From Plutella xylostella (taxonomy: Eukaryota > Arthropoda > Insecta > Lepidoptera > Plutellidae), in NCBI RefSeq assembly GCF_932276165.1, contig NC_064012.1, positions 13,957,501-14,021,500 of the forward strand: a stretch of DNA of 64,000 nt, in the 5' to 3' direction. Under the pieces are notes generated by a model, which was not told the origin of the DNA, searched no databases, and saw only the letters and a program-made list of their open reading frames with translations. The position numbers and the translations under genes were made by a program. This document shows, piece by piece, positions 32,841 through 44,911 of the stretch (its first letter is position 1; each line of letters starts with the position of its first letter).

Positions 32841-35275
32841 ATATATCCCTCACTAAAGATGGGTAAATTTTCAGCGTTCAGCAGCGTTCCCGAGATTCGC
32901 TACTTATTTTCGCGTCAATTTTTGTGCGTAAATACACTACGTCGCCACTGTTGGGTATATTTCATATTAAAGGTATCTTGCTTTGTGTACGTCCCTTAGA
33001 CAAATGTCCATTTACAAATAATAAAAAATGCATAAACTTCCTCATTATTCAGCTATAATATCTACATCTACACACTATCTCACGTAAACACATATCTCCC
33101 ACAAAAACTATTTATTTAAAATGAAGTTAACGTATGGCACTGGTACAGAAGATCACAGCCTCGTAGTACCTGTTTGCACTCCACTGCGTGCCGTGGATAC
33201 ACAGGCGTACTCGAATGTAATGACCCACTTTCCGCGCTCGTATCGCAATGAACTATTCCATAACTTAAGTAATTTTATTTATTTTCTAAGATAAAATGGG
33301 TCCATTTCTTTCCTATCCACCACTATCTATAGAAAATTAAAAATAAAACTACATTTTATGCTAGACGGAATGTGGAATATATTTTAACTATCTGAGTTAT
33401 CCTTATGAGATAAAATAACAAATATTAAGTAGATACCATCTTAGGGATGTACAACTTAAACTTAATACCTACTTAAACAATAACTGAAAAAATACAACTT
33501 TTTTAACTTAATTAAATAACGGGTACCTAGATGGGTAGGTAATACCTAAATGGTTAGGAATAATGATTTAACATGGTAATATTTGCAACTAATAAGTAAT
33601 GACTACTAATAACAACATTAATCTAATATAATAACATCAAAAAACTACCTAACTACTTAATTTCAAAAACTTGTATTATTTTATTAATGAAAATTTAAGT
33701 AAGTAGGTACATACTTCAAATAGTTATGATTAAGTACTTAACAAGTTTTGATTTAAAACATGCTTTAAAAAGAACATGCGTACACTTGTCCAAATTTAAT
33801 AATGCACATGCAGATCTTCACACCCGAATCATTAAATCGTAAGAGCCTTAAAACAATGGACAACATTTCATTTTCTTTACCCTATATTTTTATTAGTTAT
33901 TCGGAAAGTTTATAGAAAATTAGTGGACCCGTATTTTTTTATTTTGTATATACATAAATTTTTGCATGTTATTTTTAACTTTAAAGTTAATTATTTTAAA
34001 ACCGGAAGTGACGTCACATATTAGTCTCAATTTTTATTTTTGTCTATTGCCTGAGTCTCGAAAAAAAACATAAATGACACTGACAAGTGACATTTAAACT
34101 TTGTTTACATGCCAACCAACAAATGGGTAATTTTCAAATGACCTTGATATTTCTGATGATGGAAAGTAGGTACTTATCATGTAAAAAAATAAGCAGAAGC
34201 ATTTTTTCAGCTGTGTAGGCGGTGGCATGCTGGGACATATTATATAGAGGTCATCTCTTAATAATAAATAAAAAAAATAGTCAGAAAGTGTCAGAACAGA
34301 ATTAATGAAAATGACCCAAATAAACAACAACGTCACGATAAAACGTCAACTTCAATCAAAAATGAAAGTGACAGTTAATTTGTTTTTAAATCTATAGGCT
34401 ATGATCATCAAAATGCATCGCACCTGATGCATGACGTCATCAGCACTTTTTTACTATTTTATGATTTTCTCGAAAATGATACATCCAAAAAATACAAAAA
34501 CATTTTTTTTGTGGCCTTTAAAGCTAAATCTCGAAATGGTTTTCGATTTATAGCAGCTTTAGTTTTTTGAAATGTTGTCCATTGCATTTTGCACCTTGTT
34601 CGAAAGAAATAGGAGTCAATATCATGTGTCACATAATCGAAAACAACCGATCTGTCAAAGATTTCTATGCGCATTATCAATTTTGGAGCACTGTACATTA
34701 AAAAGTAAGTAGGTATACAATAATTTGTTTTTTATTGATACTAAGTATAGTCAAGTATAATAAGTATATAATTATTATGTCAGTAAAAGAAAAAGAAACA
34801 CCAACATACCTACAGTACTGATGTAGGTATTTGTCTTTAAATATTATAAAACATATGTAAAGTTAACTAATTATTATGGCTTTCAAATATCGATGTTACG
34901 CAGTAAAGTAAGAAAGATAGATACATGCCGAAAATCAAATGGCTCCACAAAAATCTGAGCTACGAAAACATACTATTCGCGTATTTTCATTTATACACAT
35001 TTCATGTTAAAGAGGAGCCATTTATCAAATATATTTTAGACAAACTGTTCAATATCTTTCTATAAAATACAAATATATATTTTTTGAATAAAATAGCTGG
35101 TAGAAAGTTTTTTTCATATAACTCGTAAGCTCCATACAAATTTTAGTCCCTCAGTTTCATATTTTAATGAATTCAAAAGTTTTTTTATTCAAAATTAGCT
35201 AAGTATAAGATTTGTAAGTAAGTACATAACTAGTAAAAACTAAAATAGACAAAAAGTCTCAGAAATCTTATATGA
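32841..35275. other. AT-rich intergenic stretch, no gene assigned
   Basis: The only exon-like island is 33121-33294, a 57-codon frame starting ATGAAGTTAACGTATGGC and richer in GC than its surroundings. No splice context or known domain supports it. The rest shows no clear repeat or coding signal. Confidence 0.35.
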
Positions 35276-35278
35276 TAT

Positions 35279-35438
35279 AGACTAACTGCCAGTTTCTATA
35301 ACTCTATCTACCCATAATTGGTAGTTACTTTCATACGATTTTGACAGATTGTTACTTTTGATTAGGTATGTCAAAATCGTATGAAAGTAACTACCAGTTA
35401 TGGATACATAGAGTTATAGAAACTGGCAGTTAAAAGTC
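35279..35438. mobile_element. Foldback MITE with about 68-bp arms
   Basis: AACTGCCAGTTTCTATAACT on the left is inverted as AGTTATAGAAACTGGCAGTT on the right. TTTCATACGATTTTGACA pairs with TGTCAAAATCGTATGAAA. The loop is about 20 bases. Confidence 0.85.
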
Positions 35439-35453
35439 TATTCTATTCTTGTT

Positions 35454-36184
35454 TTGTATTTAAGTCAATACTTATACTTTGTAAAATATAGCATGAGTCT
35501 TGTGACAGCTTTCAAGTCCATTAATTTTTTTGTTATTTGTGTTTTCAAGGGAGAACTAACTTCATTCACAAGGCATAAGAATCTGTCAATCAAACGTCAA
35601 GAGCTCATGCTATTTTTTAAATATAGGTTCATTGTCCGCTGGGCCAGTAAAAGCCCCAATCCAATTGCACATGCATCGTTCGAAAACTCCCCTTTTCCCT
35701 AAATCATCACAATATCCATATCTATGTGCGTCGTCATTCATAGAAACTTACACCCGCTCACAACACAAATTTTAACATCAAGAGTGTATAAGATCATATT
35801 TACTACAAGTTGGATTGACACAAAAGTTATAAATCTTAGATACTTACAGTTAATACTTATACTTTGTAAAATATAGCACGAGTCTCATGACAGCTGTCAA
35901 ATCCATATATTTTATTTGACATTTGTTCGTTTTCAAAAGAAAACTAATCAATAAAAAGCTCATGCCATATTTTATAAAGTAATAAAGGTTCATTGTCCGC
36001 TGGGCCAGTAAAAGCCCCAATCCAATTGCACATGCATCGTTCGAAATCTCCTCTTTTCCCTAAATCATCACAATATCCATCTATGTGCGCCGTCATTCAC
36101 AGAAACTTATCACAACACTAATTTTATTTTAACATCAAGAGTATATAAGATCATATTTACTATAAGTTGGATTGACACAACTTT
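35454..36184. repeat. Diverged tandem duplication of a segment of about 390 bp
   Basis: 35454-35835 and 35845-36184 share, in order, ATACTTATACTTTGTAAAAT, GGTTCATTGTCCGCTGGGCC, AAAGCCCCAATCCAATTGCA, CCCTAAATCATCACAATATC and AACATCAAGAGT. Each half includes a MITE related to those at 37695-37980 and 38845-39003 (ATGACAGCT motif). Confidence 0.85.
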
Positions 36185-36329
36185 TAAAAACACGTAAAAT
36201 AAAACTACTACATAAATATTTCGGCTGCATTTAAAATGCGCCTTGCTTATTAATATTAATACCTGTTTCCTTTTACCTTTGGCCTGAAGTGTCTTCTCAT
36301 ACAATAATATTTTTACGACCGAATTGTGT

Positions 36330-36410
36330 AGTGGTAAGTGATCCTGACTGTTTGGGGTCGGATGGCCGTGTGTGAGATGTTTCCACATATTATTATTATA
36401 ATATTGAGTA
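36330..36410 (+). repeat. SINE-like fragment with GGATGGCCGTGTGTGAGATG tail
   Basis: CGACCGAATTGTGTAGTGG resembles the head of the nested SINE at 2744-3015, and the tail matches about 15803-15850. Internal parts are deleted. Confidence 0.55.
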
Positions 36411-36673
36411 CCGTCATGTGGGGAAAGTCCCACCCAATGCATATACTGGTTCAATCGTGCGGATTTCGTCACGGGGGATTATCCGCAATTTTTTTACGCA
36501 TGCAATAAATAAATACTGGCACTTTCGCCTCTCATGCATGTAGGGAGAGCCGAATTGACACCAAAAATTGGTCATCACTTGTCGAAGAATAGATACGGCA
36601 ATCCTGTGTAGGTGATGAAATCTGCACAATATTTAAAACCACCTTAGAACCGCGTCCCTTTACCATGCCAAGT

Positions 36674-39600
36674 TTAGCCCATTTGGGTGGAAGTTGCTGT
36701 GCAAGTTATCTTGATGTTGCTCTCTTTATAGTTGTGGAATTTCGGGGTGACCATTTCGTGGAGTTCAGCCAGGGTGTAGCAAGGCATGTCCAGCGCAGTG
36801 GCCTTACGTTTGCGTTCCGGATCGTTGGATATAAGCACCTGCGGAACAGTTGATTATATTCAGTCATATTTACTATCTTGCAATATTAATTATACATGTA
36901 TATGTGGAGTAACATAACGGATAAGGCCGCGTCATCTCATTCGGGGGCCGATCATACCACAAGCTCCTACGGTGAACGAAAACATCGTGCGGAAACCTTT
37001 ACATCTAAATTCTAGACATGTGTTTTCTATGTACATTGTAGTAATTCCAAAACGGCGATATAGCCGTTTTGGAATTACTACTACTACTACTAGCCGAATT
37101 TCGACCACGGCGGCCAATCTCAATTGAGATCAGCCATCTACGCAGGAGTAGATTATAGTGCCCAAGTGTGTGCGCAGTACACAGGAGCACTCTCTCGAGA
37201 AAAGTGGGTGGCTCTCTTGCATGTCACCTCTGACTATTGCCCTTTGGACATTACAGTCAACCGGATGGTGTGGTGGTTAGTGACTCTGACTGTTATGCCA
37301 AAGGTCCTGGGTTCGGTCCCGGTCAGGGCGTATATTTGACAGGTTTAGGCACACATTTGCTCTTGTGATCTTGAGGTGCCCCTACTCCTACCCTGTATTT
37401 TTGAGCATATAAATAAATAATAAATAAATAATTTATTGAATCAAAAACATGTAAAAATATACATCGAGTGAACACTATAAATATGGTAAACCTTGCCACC
37501 TAAACTAGGTTTAAGGCCTGTAATATAGGTGACAAGCTCTTCCGTTAAATCTAAGTAAGAGCATGTGAATGTATACAATTTTACAGATAAAAGTATTGAC
37601 AAAAACAAGAACATTATAAAAATAACATGCAAACTTAACTAACTATAATATCTTTTGAAAAACAATTTTGAATGTTATAAAAATATGTTGTGAACTAAAC
37701 ATTGTAAAATATAGCATGAGCCTTATGACAGCTGTCACCATACAAACCCATACATTTAGGGTGTCTTGCACAACGAAGTTAAATAAAATTAAATAGTTTG
37801 TCTCTTGCTCTGACAGTATAATGTCAGAGCAAGAGGTCATAGATTTAATTTTGATTAACTTTGTTGTGCAAGACACCCTTAATCAGTAATTTTTTAAGGG
37901 AAAATAAACTTTTACCCATGCATAAGGAACTGTCAATCAAATGACACAGGACTCTTGCTATGTTTTACCAAGTATAGTGATCAAGTGATGGCACTCACCA
38001 CGTAGAAGTATTGCTTCAACAGTTGCATGCAGAGGTTCAGCACCATGTCTGTGGCGAAGGGGTGCTCCTCCAGATCCTCAGCCTCCATGGGCGTCTGGCC
38101 TGGAATGACGGGGACAAAGTAATATAAATATATAGCTGTTCCCGCGAGCTTCGCTTACTTAAAAAGTTTTCCCTTGGGAATACCGCGATAAAAAGTAGCC
38201 TATGTTCTTTCTCAGGGTCTAGACTATCTGTATATCAAATTTAATCCAAATCCGTTCAGTAGTTTTGGCATGAAAGAGTAACAGACAGACACAGTTAATT
38301 TCGCATTTATAATATTACCTAGTTACTATCTAGTAACTTTACAATCCTATCTCTGAACCGTCTCAGAACTTTCATATGTACATACTTATCTAAGTACATA
38401 CTTATCTAAGTATGTACATATGAAAGTTCTGAGACGGTTCTAAAAAATGTAACTTCTAATGCGCACAGATAAAGAATCAATTTGTGTTAGACCATCACAT
38501 CATCATTGTCAATGATCGTTTAAATGATAGTTATGTCAGCGTTAGGGATTTATCAGTAAGTAATCGCATCGGAAGCAGCGGAATGGGACCCGACATACAA
38601 ACTTAACAATATTAACGCAATATCGCTTCATGTCGCAGTCATGTCGCTTTTGCATAAAAAACAACACATTTATAAGCTATGTTCTTGTTCATACCTGGTT
38701 TTTTAAAACACAAACAAAACATATATAAGATAAAACAGGGGAAGCTGTAGGGAAATTAATTCTGCCAGTACTAGGAACAACAAATCGCCAAAACAAAATA
38801 AATATCGCCTTATGTACTAATCGCAAAGCCGTAGATCCAAAGTATAAGTAGGTAACTAAAGCATGAGCCATATGACAGCTTTGAAATCCATACATTTTAT
38901 CTGTCATTTCGTAGTTTTAGGGAAAACGAAGTTTAGTCACCACCCAAGCATCTGTGAATCAAGCGTCACAGGACCCATGCTTTAATAACTATACAAAGTA
39001 TAGGAAGAGTGCCCCTAAAACAATTATGATTGGCTGAATTTACTGTGTTAGTCACACACGGCATAGAGCCTCAACCAAAACATTGATTATACTTGTCGAA
39101 ATATAATAGGCCCGTTTGGACAGCTACACAAATTTGCTATTTACTCTTGATTTACTTGATGAAATACACAAAAAGATACAAATTCTGGCGTATTATTTAA
39201 CGGCCGCAAGAAAAAAGAACTTTTAAAGCACCAAAAGTTACTTATTGTTTACATTTTTTATGATTTAGATTTGACACCAGCTGTCATCCCATATATTTTG
39301 GAGCTGTCCAAACGGGCTTCTTATATTTCGACAAGTATAGGTACAATACAAAGTATAAACTCGACTCACCAATGACCAGTTTGTGTATGGCGCAGTTGCG
39401 ATGAATGTAGTTTGCGAGCCGCCTAGCCGGGATGCGCATCCAGTGAGGGTGCCTCTTGTGAGTCATCTGCACCAAGTCGTGGACGACCTCGTAGGGCAGA
39501 CGGATGCGGCAGTGGCTGTCTGAGAACGAGAATATTTATTTATTTATTTATCTTTACATACACCACCATTACAGTTGAGGCACCAATGCGACAGTCTAGT

Positions 39601-41550
39601 AGCTATTTAAATACAAGTAACAATCCAATATAAAGATACTTACTAAAATTATATCTACAGATACAACTTAAACAACTTATTTACTATTTACAAAGGACTA
39701 TAACTAATTAGATACAAGGCCACCCTTGAAAATTCATTCAGTGAACATGCGAACACATCAATCGTGTCATTAATTTTGTTTAATGTATGTAATGCGCGTG
39801 TAATAGGTGAATCCTTTATTCGGGGCATCATCATCACAACCCCAGAGCAATGGGAGCACGAGTCTCCTTCCAGAGAAGGGTTATAGGCCTAGTCCTATAT
39901 TACTGGTGCTCCAACTTCTGAGCTAAAACTAAACAACTTGAAAAAAAATATGGAAAGAAAAAGTCCACTTGCTTAGATTAACCTAAAATTACCTAATATT
40001 AGAAAAAAATAGATACAGACGAATTGAGAACCTCCTCTTTTTAGTAAAAAAGTCAAAGTAAAATATTTTTATTCATCGTAAAAATATAAAATTTTTCTGA
40101 TGAACGTAAATTTTTACAAACTACTCGTTCGGATAAGGCGGGCTCTTTCTGTCTAAGGAGAAGAACGGAGGCAAGAATGAGCGAACTTTTCAAAAAAAAC
40201 TTAAAACTAGTTGGTATACAATACTTATAAGCTAAATTATAATAATTATAACAATATGAGTATTTTTAATTTTTTCGTAGTCAGTTAAATGTCATGACAT
40301 ACCAGTGCGGGCCAGTTTGTCAATAAACATGTGGTCTTCGAGCAGCACCTTGGTTTCAGCAACCAGGTACCAGCGGTCACTGCGTTGCTGCGGAGTCTTG
40401 CCACCCATCAGCACCCCGATGCACAAGTCTGGCATTTTCACCACCCGGCCCTGGGGAAGTAGATCGATGAGCAAGTTCAGCAAGACATTATGAGTAAGAA
40501 ACATATTAAGGTGGGATTGAACATTTTATCAAGGACAATTATTGTCACTTGATGTGAGGTAACGATTTATTGTCTCAATCATTCATTATTTTTCTAATAA
40601 AGTTATATAAGTAATATCTATTCAGCAGAATGACTCCTGAAAACAAATGGTTACAGGCATGTGGATTGAAAATGGGTACACATGTATGGAACCTAGAACT
40701 TATTAGCCAGGGAATAGCAGTATGCAAATAGTACATCCATATTATGGTGGTGGAAGTTATCAGTGATATTTTATAGCTACACAGTACCTGCACAGGTTGT
40801 GAAGTGATATCTCCTCCCATCATGGCCCTTTGTTGCGCCTTTTCACGTTCTTCAGCCACTGCAAAGGTAAAGAAACACCATAAAATTCTGACAGGTGAAA
40901 CACTGGTTTTTCTTTCATACATGATTACCTAACTAAATTGGTAAACAGCACATAAAATAACACTGGTTAATGGTGGCTATGAATGAAATAGTCAAGTATT
41001 GCTAACAGTAGTGGATTGTGGCATGCATTCAATGTAAAGAGCATACACACCCTGTCTCTTAAACGCAATGCACTTTTTGACATAGTCTGCTTGCGTCCAA
41101 TTCTTCAATATGGTGGCTTTGTAAGTGCAGACAGGCTTTTTAGCCTTCAGTAGCTCCTGCCGTCTGGTTTTGTACTGTGGGAGTTCAACAATCCTCTTGC
41201 TGGTTGTTGTTATCATATTCAATTTGAGATCATTCTTCGTTTCGTTCAAATCTTTATTTCCTGTTTGGTCATTGTTCATTTTTTCCTCTTCCCCTGGTTT
41301 AGTGTAAAGTTTCTGACACTTGTCATTTAAAACTTGCACAAATTTTGTTTCTGATGTATTCGGTGCCTGATCAGCTTGGGGCACTGGCTGGTAAGGGACA
41401 GCAGGTGTGTACATTGGAGACAGGAGATTCTCGTAGGTCATCGCAATGTAGTTTGGAGATACAGTCCAGGGTAACCCAGCCATCTGAGCTCTGATTGCAT
41501 TCCATAAATCAAAGTAACTCATGTTCTCCATGTTGTCTGGACAACTTGCT
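36674..41550 (-). CDS. PIN-nuclease-like protein (possible Swt1-type RNA surveillance factor)
   Basis: Six exons join in frame: 41051-41550, 40788-40858, 40303-40450, 39370-39519, 37999-38099 and 36674-36838 (stop TAA 36674-36676). With ATG at 41529-41531 (MENMSYFDLW) the protein is 371 residues. The first readable exon begins at an acceptor (41551-41553), so an upstream 5' exon exists and the start may lie there. The N-terminal half is polar and low-complexity. Residues about 207-345 look like a PIN domain: strand WYLVAETKVLLE, helix PYEVVHDL, D in ATDMVL, and VLISNDPERKRKA. Candidate metal ligands are E216, E244, D301 and D323. The first is normally Asp, so activity is uncertain. PIN domains cut single-stranded RNA. 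The Swt1 link is a guess from architecture. Introns hold several MITEs. Confidence 0.8.
37259..37420 (+). mobile_element. tRNA-derived SINE fragment in a PIN-gene intron region
   Basis: GGTGTGGTGGTTAGTGACTC resembles a tRNA A box region and GGTTCGGTCCCGGTC a B box. A tail of AAATAAATAATAAATAAAT follows at about 37405. It lies in the intron between the last two exons of the PIN-like gene. Confidence 0.65.
37695..37980. mobile_element. MITE (ATGACAGCTGTC family) interrupted by another foldback MITE
   Basis: The outer ends ACATTGTAAAATATAGCATG and the inverse CTTGCTATGTTTTACCAAGT lie at about 37698 and 37955. The middle, 37757-37883, is a separate hairpin with ends AGGGTGTCTTGCACAAC and GTTGTGCAAGACACCCT. 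Confidence 0.75.
38135..38330 (-). repeat. Lepidopteran-type interspersed repeat, copy 2
   Basis: Read on the minus strand it matches the 61145-61347 copy (TAATATTATAAATGCGAAA start; GCGGTATTCCCAAGGGAAA near the end; GAAGCTCGCGGGAACAGCT terminus). It lies in a PIN-gene intron. Confidence 0.8.
38355..38440. repeat. Perfect 34-bp hairpin
   Basis: The arms 38355-38388 and 38407-38440 (GAACCGTCTCAGAACTTTCA...) are exact inverses with an 18-base loop. It lies in an intron of the PIN-like gene. Confidence 0.9.
38845..39003. mobile_element. MITE of the ATGACAGCT family
   Basis: CTAAAGCATGAGCCATATGA at the left is inverted as CCCATGCTTTAATAACTATA at the right. It is related to copies in 35454-36184 and at 37695-37980. 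Confidence 0.7.
39088..39339. mobile_element. Foldback MITE with 38-bp arms
   Basis: TATACTTGTCGAAATATAAT (39088) with GGCCCGTTTGGACAGCT is inverted at 39302-39339 with few mismatches. The right end lies 30 bp downstream of the exon 39370-39519 on the minus strand. Confidence 0.85.
39830..39925. repeat. Short dispersed repeat (GAGTCTCCTTCCAGAGAAGG)
   Basis: CCAGAGCAATGGGAGCACGA and GGCCTAGTCCTATATTACTG resemble 3' ends of RTE-type LINEs common in moths. It lies in an intron. Confidence 0.45.
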
Positions 41551-41606
41551 CTAGAAAAATACATTATTGTTGTATTAAATATGTTTTAAAGTACCAGTTT
41601 ATATGT

Positions 41607-42400
41607 GTCACAGGCATCTGGTTGAATCTCCTTTTTGGTTGAATCACTAGCTTGTTCATTGAATGGCGCCGAACGTTGATTGTACAAGCGTCACAAAATG
41701 TCCAACCAGTTAGCAGACTTTAAAATCACTTTTCTCACTGCGCCGCTAATGGTCACCAAAACAAATATGGCATCTAACAGCTGGCACAGAAAGCACCTGT
41801 ATTGATATTTTTGGGAAATAAATTAGCTTTAAACTGCGTTATTTGTGTTAAAATATTCTGACAACATACATTGGCTTTACGAAATTGGATATATATTTTT
41901 TTTAATCTTTATTTTATTTTATAGAGAACTTGGTATGCTAAGGCGACCATGTCGTCCTCATCGTTACAGTCAAACTATACAGCATTTATCCTAAGACTAA
42001 ACAACGTCTAACTAGTCTGTACAGCAGCCTGGCGTTATCAGACTGGTTCCGCCAGGGTGCTGTTACAGCCTCCAACATCACTGAATATGTTGTTACAATA
42101 ATATCTGACGTCTAAATGCCTCATTACGAACACACTCCACCAAAACATGAAACAGATCTTCTATTACTCCACATTCTGAACAGTTTGGTTTGGTCATGTT
42201 CACCCTAATCAGACATTACAAAGTCGGCTATACTATATCCCATTCAATGTCTTCGCTGTATGACGTTCAATCAAGACATTGAATGTTACATTCAACGACT
42301 TGACAAGTTGTCCTTTAGTTATACAATTGAAAAGCGCCATTCAATGAACAATTTAGTGATTCAACCAAAAAAAAGATTCAACCAGATGCCTGCGACATAT
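41607..42400. mobile_element. TIR element with about 60-bp ends, just upstream of the PIN-gene coding exon
   Basis: The left end (about 41607-41669, GGCATCTGGTTGAATC, GGTTGAATCACTA, TTCATTGAATGGCGC) is inverted at about 42334-42400. Its interior includes a LINE C-terminal remnant on the minus strand (41930-42230). The element sits within 60 bp of the first readable exon of the PIN-like gene. Confidence 0.75.
41930..42230 (-). pseudogene. LINE C-terminal zinc-knuckle remnant
   Basis: The minus-strand frame reads MTKPNCSECGVIEDLFH then VLVECVRNEAFR, a CxxC..H...C pattern found at the end of many LINE polyproteins. Stops follow. It is too short to place in a clade. Confidence 0.55.
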
Positions 42401-42859
42401 GCATGCTCATGGTGTATTCCCAAAGACATAGTATTTTCCCTAGAGCTAATTCTGAAGTAGATTCCTTCTTCCACTCAACTCTTATTGACAGGTAGTAGAT
42501 GATGCAAGAATCATGTACTCCTTGAGCCCTATTACCAGTAATTGACTTTCTGAACTGTTGGTGATGAACATTAGAGCTGAACTGGTGTTTGTCACTGAGC
42601 TGAAAGGATTAGCCAGTCACATTAGTTAATCATAGGCTGTCTAGGACTGGACTGGACAACATAAGTTAATACACCAATTGGACGTAGTTACGCAGAAAGG
42701 CCTCAATCCACAACTTGGTCAAAATTGAGTTATATACTAGAACATGCTATTTAATGTAGGGTCTACCTGTCAAGAAAACAAACACAGTAAAAAACCAACT
42801 ACAACATACTTTTTTGATGTGGGGGACCAACCCACATTGTATGAAACACACATTTTTTA

Positions 42860-43255
42860 GTTTCACATTAAGGACTCAAACTGTTTGAGTCCTTTTACAG
42901 AAACGCATTTCCTATGAAACCATGAAAAATTTTGTTTTTCATAAAAGACTCAAACGCTCTGAGTCGTTTTAGAGAAATACGTATTCATTAAAAAAAGACA
43001 ATTTGTATTTAGCAGAAAGGACTCAACCCGTCTGAGTCGTTTTAGAGAAATACTTATTCATTGAAAAAAGACAATTTGTATTTAGCAGAAAGGACTCAAA
43101 CCGTCTTGAGTCGTTTTAGCGAAATACTTATTGATTGAAAGAAGTCAATTTGTATTTAGCAGAAAGGACTCAAACTGTCTGAAATGTTTCATAGAATATA
43201 AGTTTTTAATAAAACAGTTCAAATTTTATTTGGCAGAAAGGATTCAAACTGTTTT
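42860..43255 (+). repeat. Five-unit array of AGAAAGGACTCAA motifs with internal GACTC...GAGTC hairpins
   Basis: Units of about 60-70 bases repeat GCAGAAAGGACTCAAACCGT, TGAGTCGTTTTAGAGAAATA and ACAATTTGTATTTAGCAG, at about 42866, 42946, 43015, 43089 and 43161. The last units decay. The unit core is also part of the element's own terminal repeat. Confidence 0.85.
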
Positions 43256-43523
43256 TGTTCCGTCTCTTGGCCACTATTCTGTCACCGCATTTTTCCACCT
43301 TCCGTCCCCCCACGAGCCAAGTGTCCTGCCACTCCCATTTCAGTTCGGCGACCCGCATACCGACGTTGAACACTTTCCTCTTTTGACGGATCACCACGTT
43401 GGGAATACGTCTAAGCGAAATACTTAACATGGCTCGCTCTATAGCTCTTTGTGGAACTCTGATTCGGTGCATAGTTTCGTTGGTCATCGTCCATGTATCG
43501 GCACCGTATGTTAGTGTGGGCAA
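43206..43523 (-). pseudogene. RTE LINE C-terminal fragment
   Basis: The minus frame reads MPTLTYGADTWTMTNETM then PQRAIERAMLSISLRRIPN and VAELKWEWQDT, as in the thumb/C-terminal part of RTE reverse transcriptases. It breaks into the tandem array at its 3' side. Confidence 0.8.
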
Positions 43524-43527
43524 GTCA

Positions 43528-43648
43528 CATTAGCAATTAACAATCCATAAGCAGCGTCGCTCGACTCTCAAATATCTATCAGATTCATACAAGTTACGCC
43601 CGGTTTGATAAGCGAGCAACGATGCCTAAGGATTGTTAATGGCTAATT
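43528..43648. repeat. Small foldback element
   Basis: ATTAGCAATTAACAATCC is inverted as GGATTGTTAATGGCTAAT. It lies between the two RTE fragments. Confidence 0.7.
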
Positions 43649-43649
43649 T

Positions 43650-44690
43650 TCGGTGGTGGTCCAAACTCCAAAGGAATGTCACAAGGACTTGGTTCTCACA
43701 CGACTGTCGGACTGGGAACCAAATCGACCACATTTTGATTATTCGAAAATGAAGACATTCACTTCTAGATGTTAGAAATAAGAAGGGTTGCTAAAGTCAA
43801 GAGTGATCACCACTTAGTCGTTGGAAAAATCTGCTTGACGATAGCGGGAGCTCAGAAGCAGGCAACAAGATCTGCCAAAGATGTCGCTGTAAATAAGCTG
43901 CAGGACCCAGAAGTCAGAAGATAACTTAGTATCTAGACCCACAACAAATACCTACTAAGTGTGGGCGACGCGCCTTATTCAAAGATAACTGCACTGGCAT
44001 TAAAGACATGTTTTTAAAAAGTTGCGAAGAAATACACAAGGAACACTTAAAGAAAGAATGGATGTCTAAAGGAACATGGCATATGATCAACTCTCCAAGG
44101 AAGACTTAACATCGAACTAGACTACCATTCTAAAGAAGCACGAGTTGCGTACGAGTATTTTCTTTGTGAACAAAATATCAAACGTAATTTAAAAAAAGGA
44201 CCAACGCTGTTAGTCTGATTCTATATCTTGGAAAAAACAAACAGCGGGTTCCATGAAGCATCTATAGAAAGAATCAAATAAACTTTGCAACAAACCCCAG
44301 GATATCTCCTTGTTACTATGGGAGACCGACTTGTAAGATGGTATGACCACATTGCCGAAGTTTTTAAAGATCTACACCAGTCTGCATCTGAGGAGTTGGA
44401 TGCAGATTCAATAAACCAGGAGCATCTTGTATATCCAAATCTTGATGTATGTCAAGAAGCATAATCGTAATCATTATGATTATAATAAAATCGATAGCAG
44501 TCGTTAAGCCTACTCAGAGACCTTCGGGCGGCTTGAAAACATTTGACAGTCGGGTTGCCCAATTACCCGTCAACTCTGTCAGCACAAGCTTGCTTGTGTT
44601 GGGGTCCACTGACCCACACTGGGACAGAGTAGTAGACTAGGCCTAGCCCCTTCCTTCATTGGAAGGAGACCCATGCCCCGGCAGTGGAGA
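43650..44690 (+). pseudogene. RTE LINE endonuclease-to-RT fragment and 3' tail
   Basis: NQIDHILIIRKWRHSLLDVR- and SDHHLVVGKI-like text (about 43715-43835) is the C-terminal part of the RTE endonuclease. VGDRLVRW-like text and HFAEVFKDLHQ-like text follow to about 44460. 44560-44690 (TTGGGGTCCACTGACCCAC, GGCCTAGCCCCTTCCTTCA) looks like an RTE 3' UTR. Many stops. Confidence 0.75.
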
Positions 44691-44774
44691 TGTGACGGGT
44701 CGTGATTTATAATTATTCTGCATCTTGACATAAATTTTAATATCCAACCCCAAAGTAAAGTCGAAGTGACACGG

Positions 44775-44817
44775 ACCATACGATCGCTGAAATCCCACTT
44801 TTCAGCGATCGTATGGT
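44775..44817. repeat. Perfect 18-bp hairpin
   Basis: ACCATACGATCGCTGAAA (44775-44792) and its exact inverse (44800-44817) are separated by seven bases. Confidence 0.9.
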
Positions 44818-44911
44818 AAGCACAGGGAACGACGGATATCCTACGGAGGCATAAAAAGGATGATAGTTGCAATATACCGAGGATGATGAAGTGAAGTTAG
44901 AGTAAAAGAGA

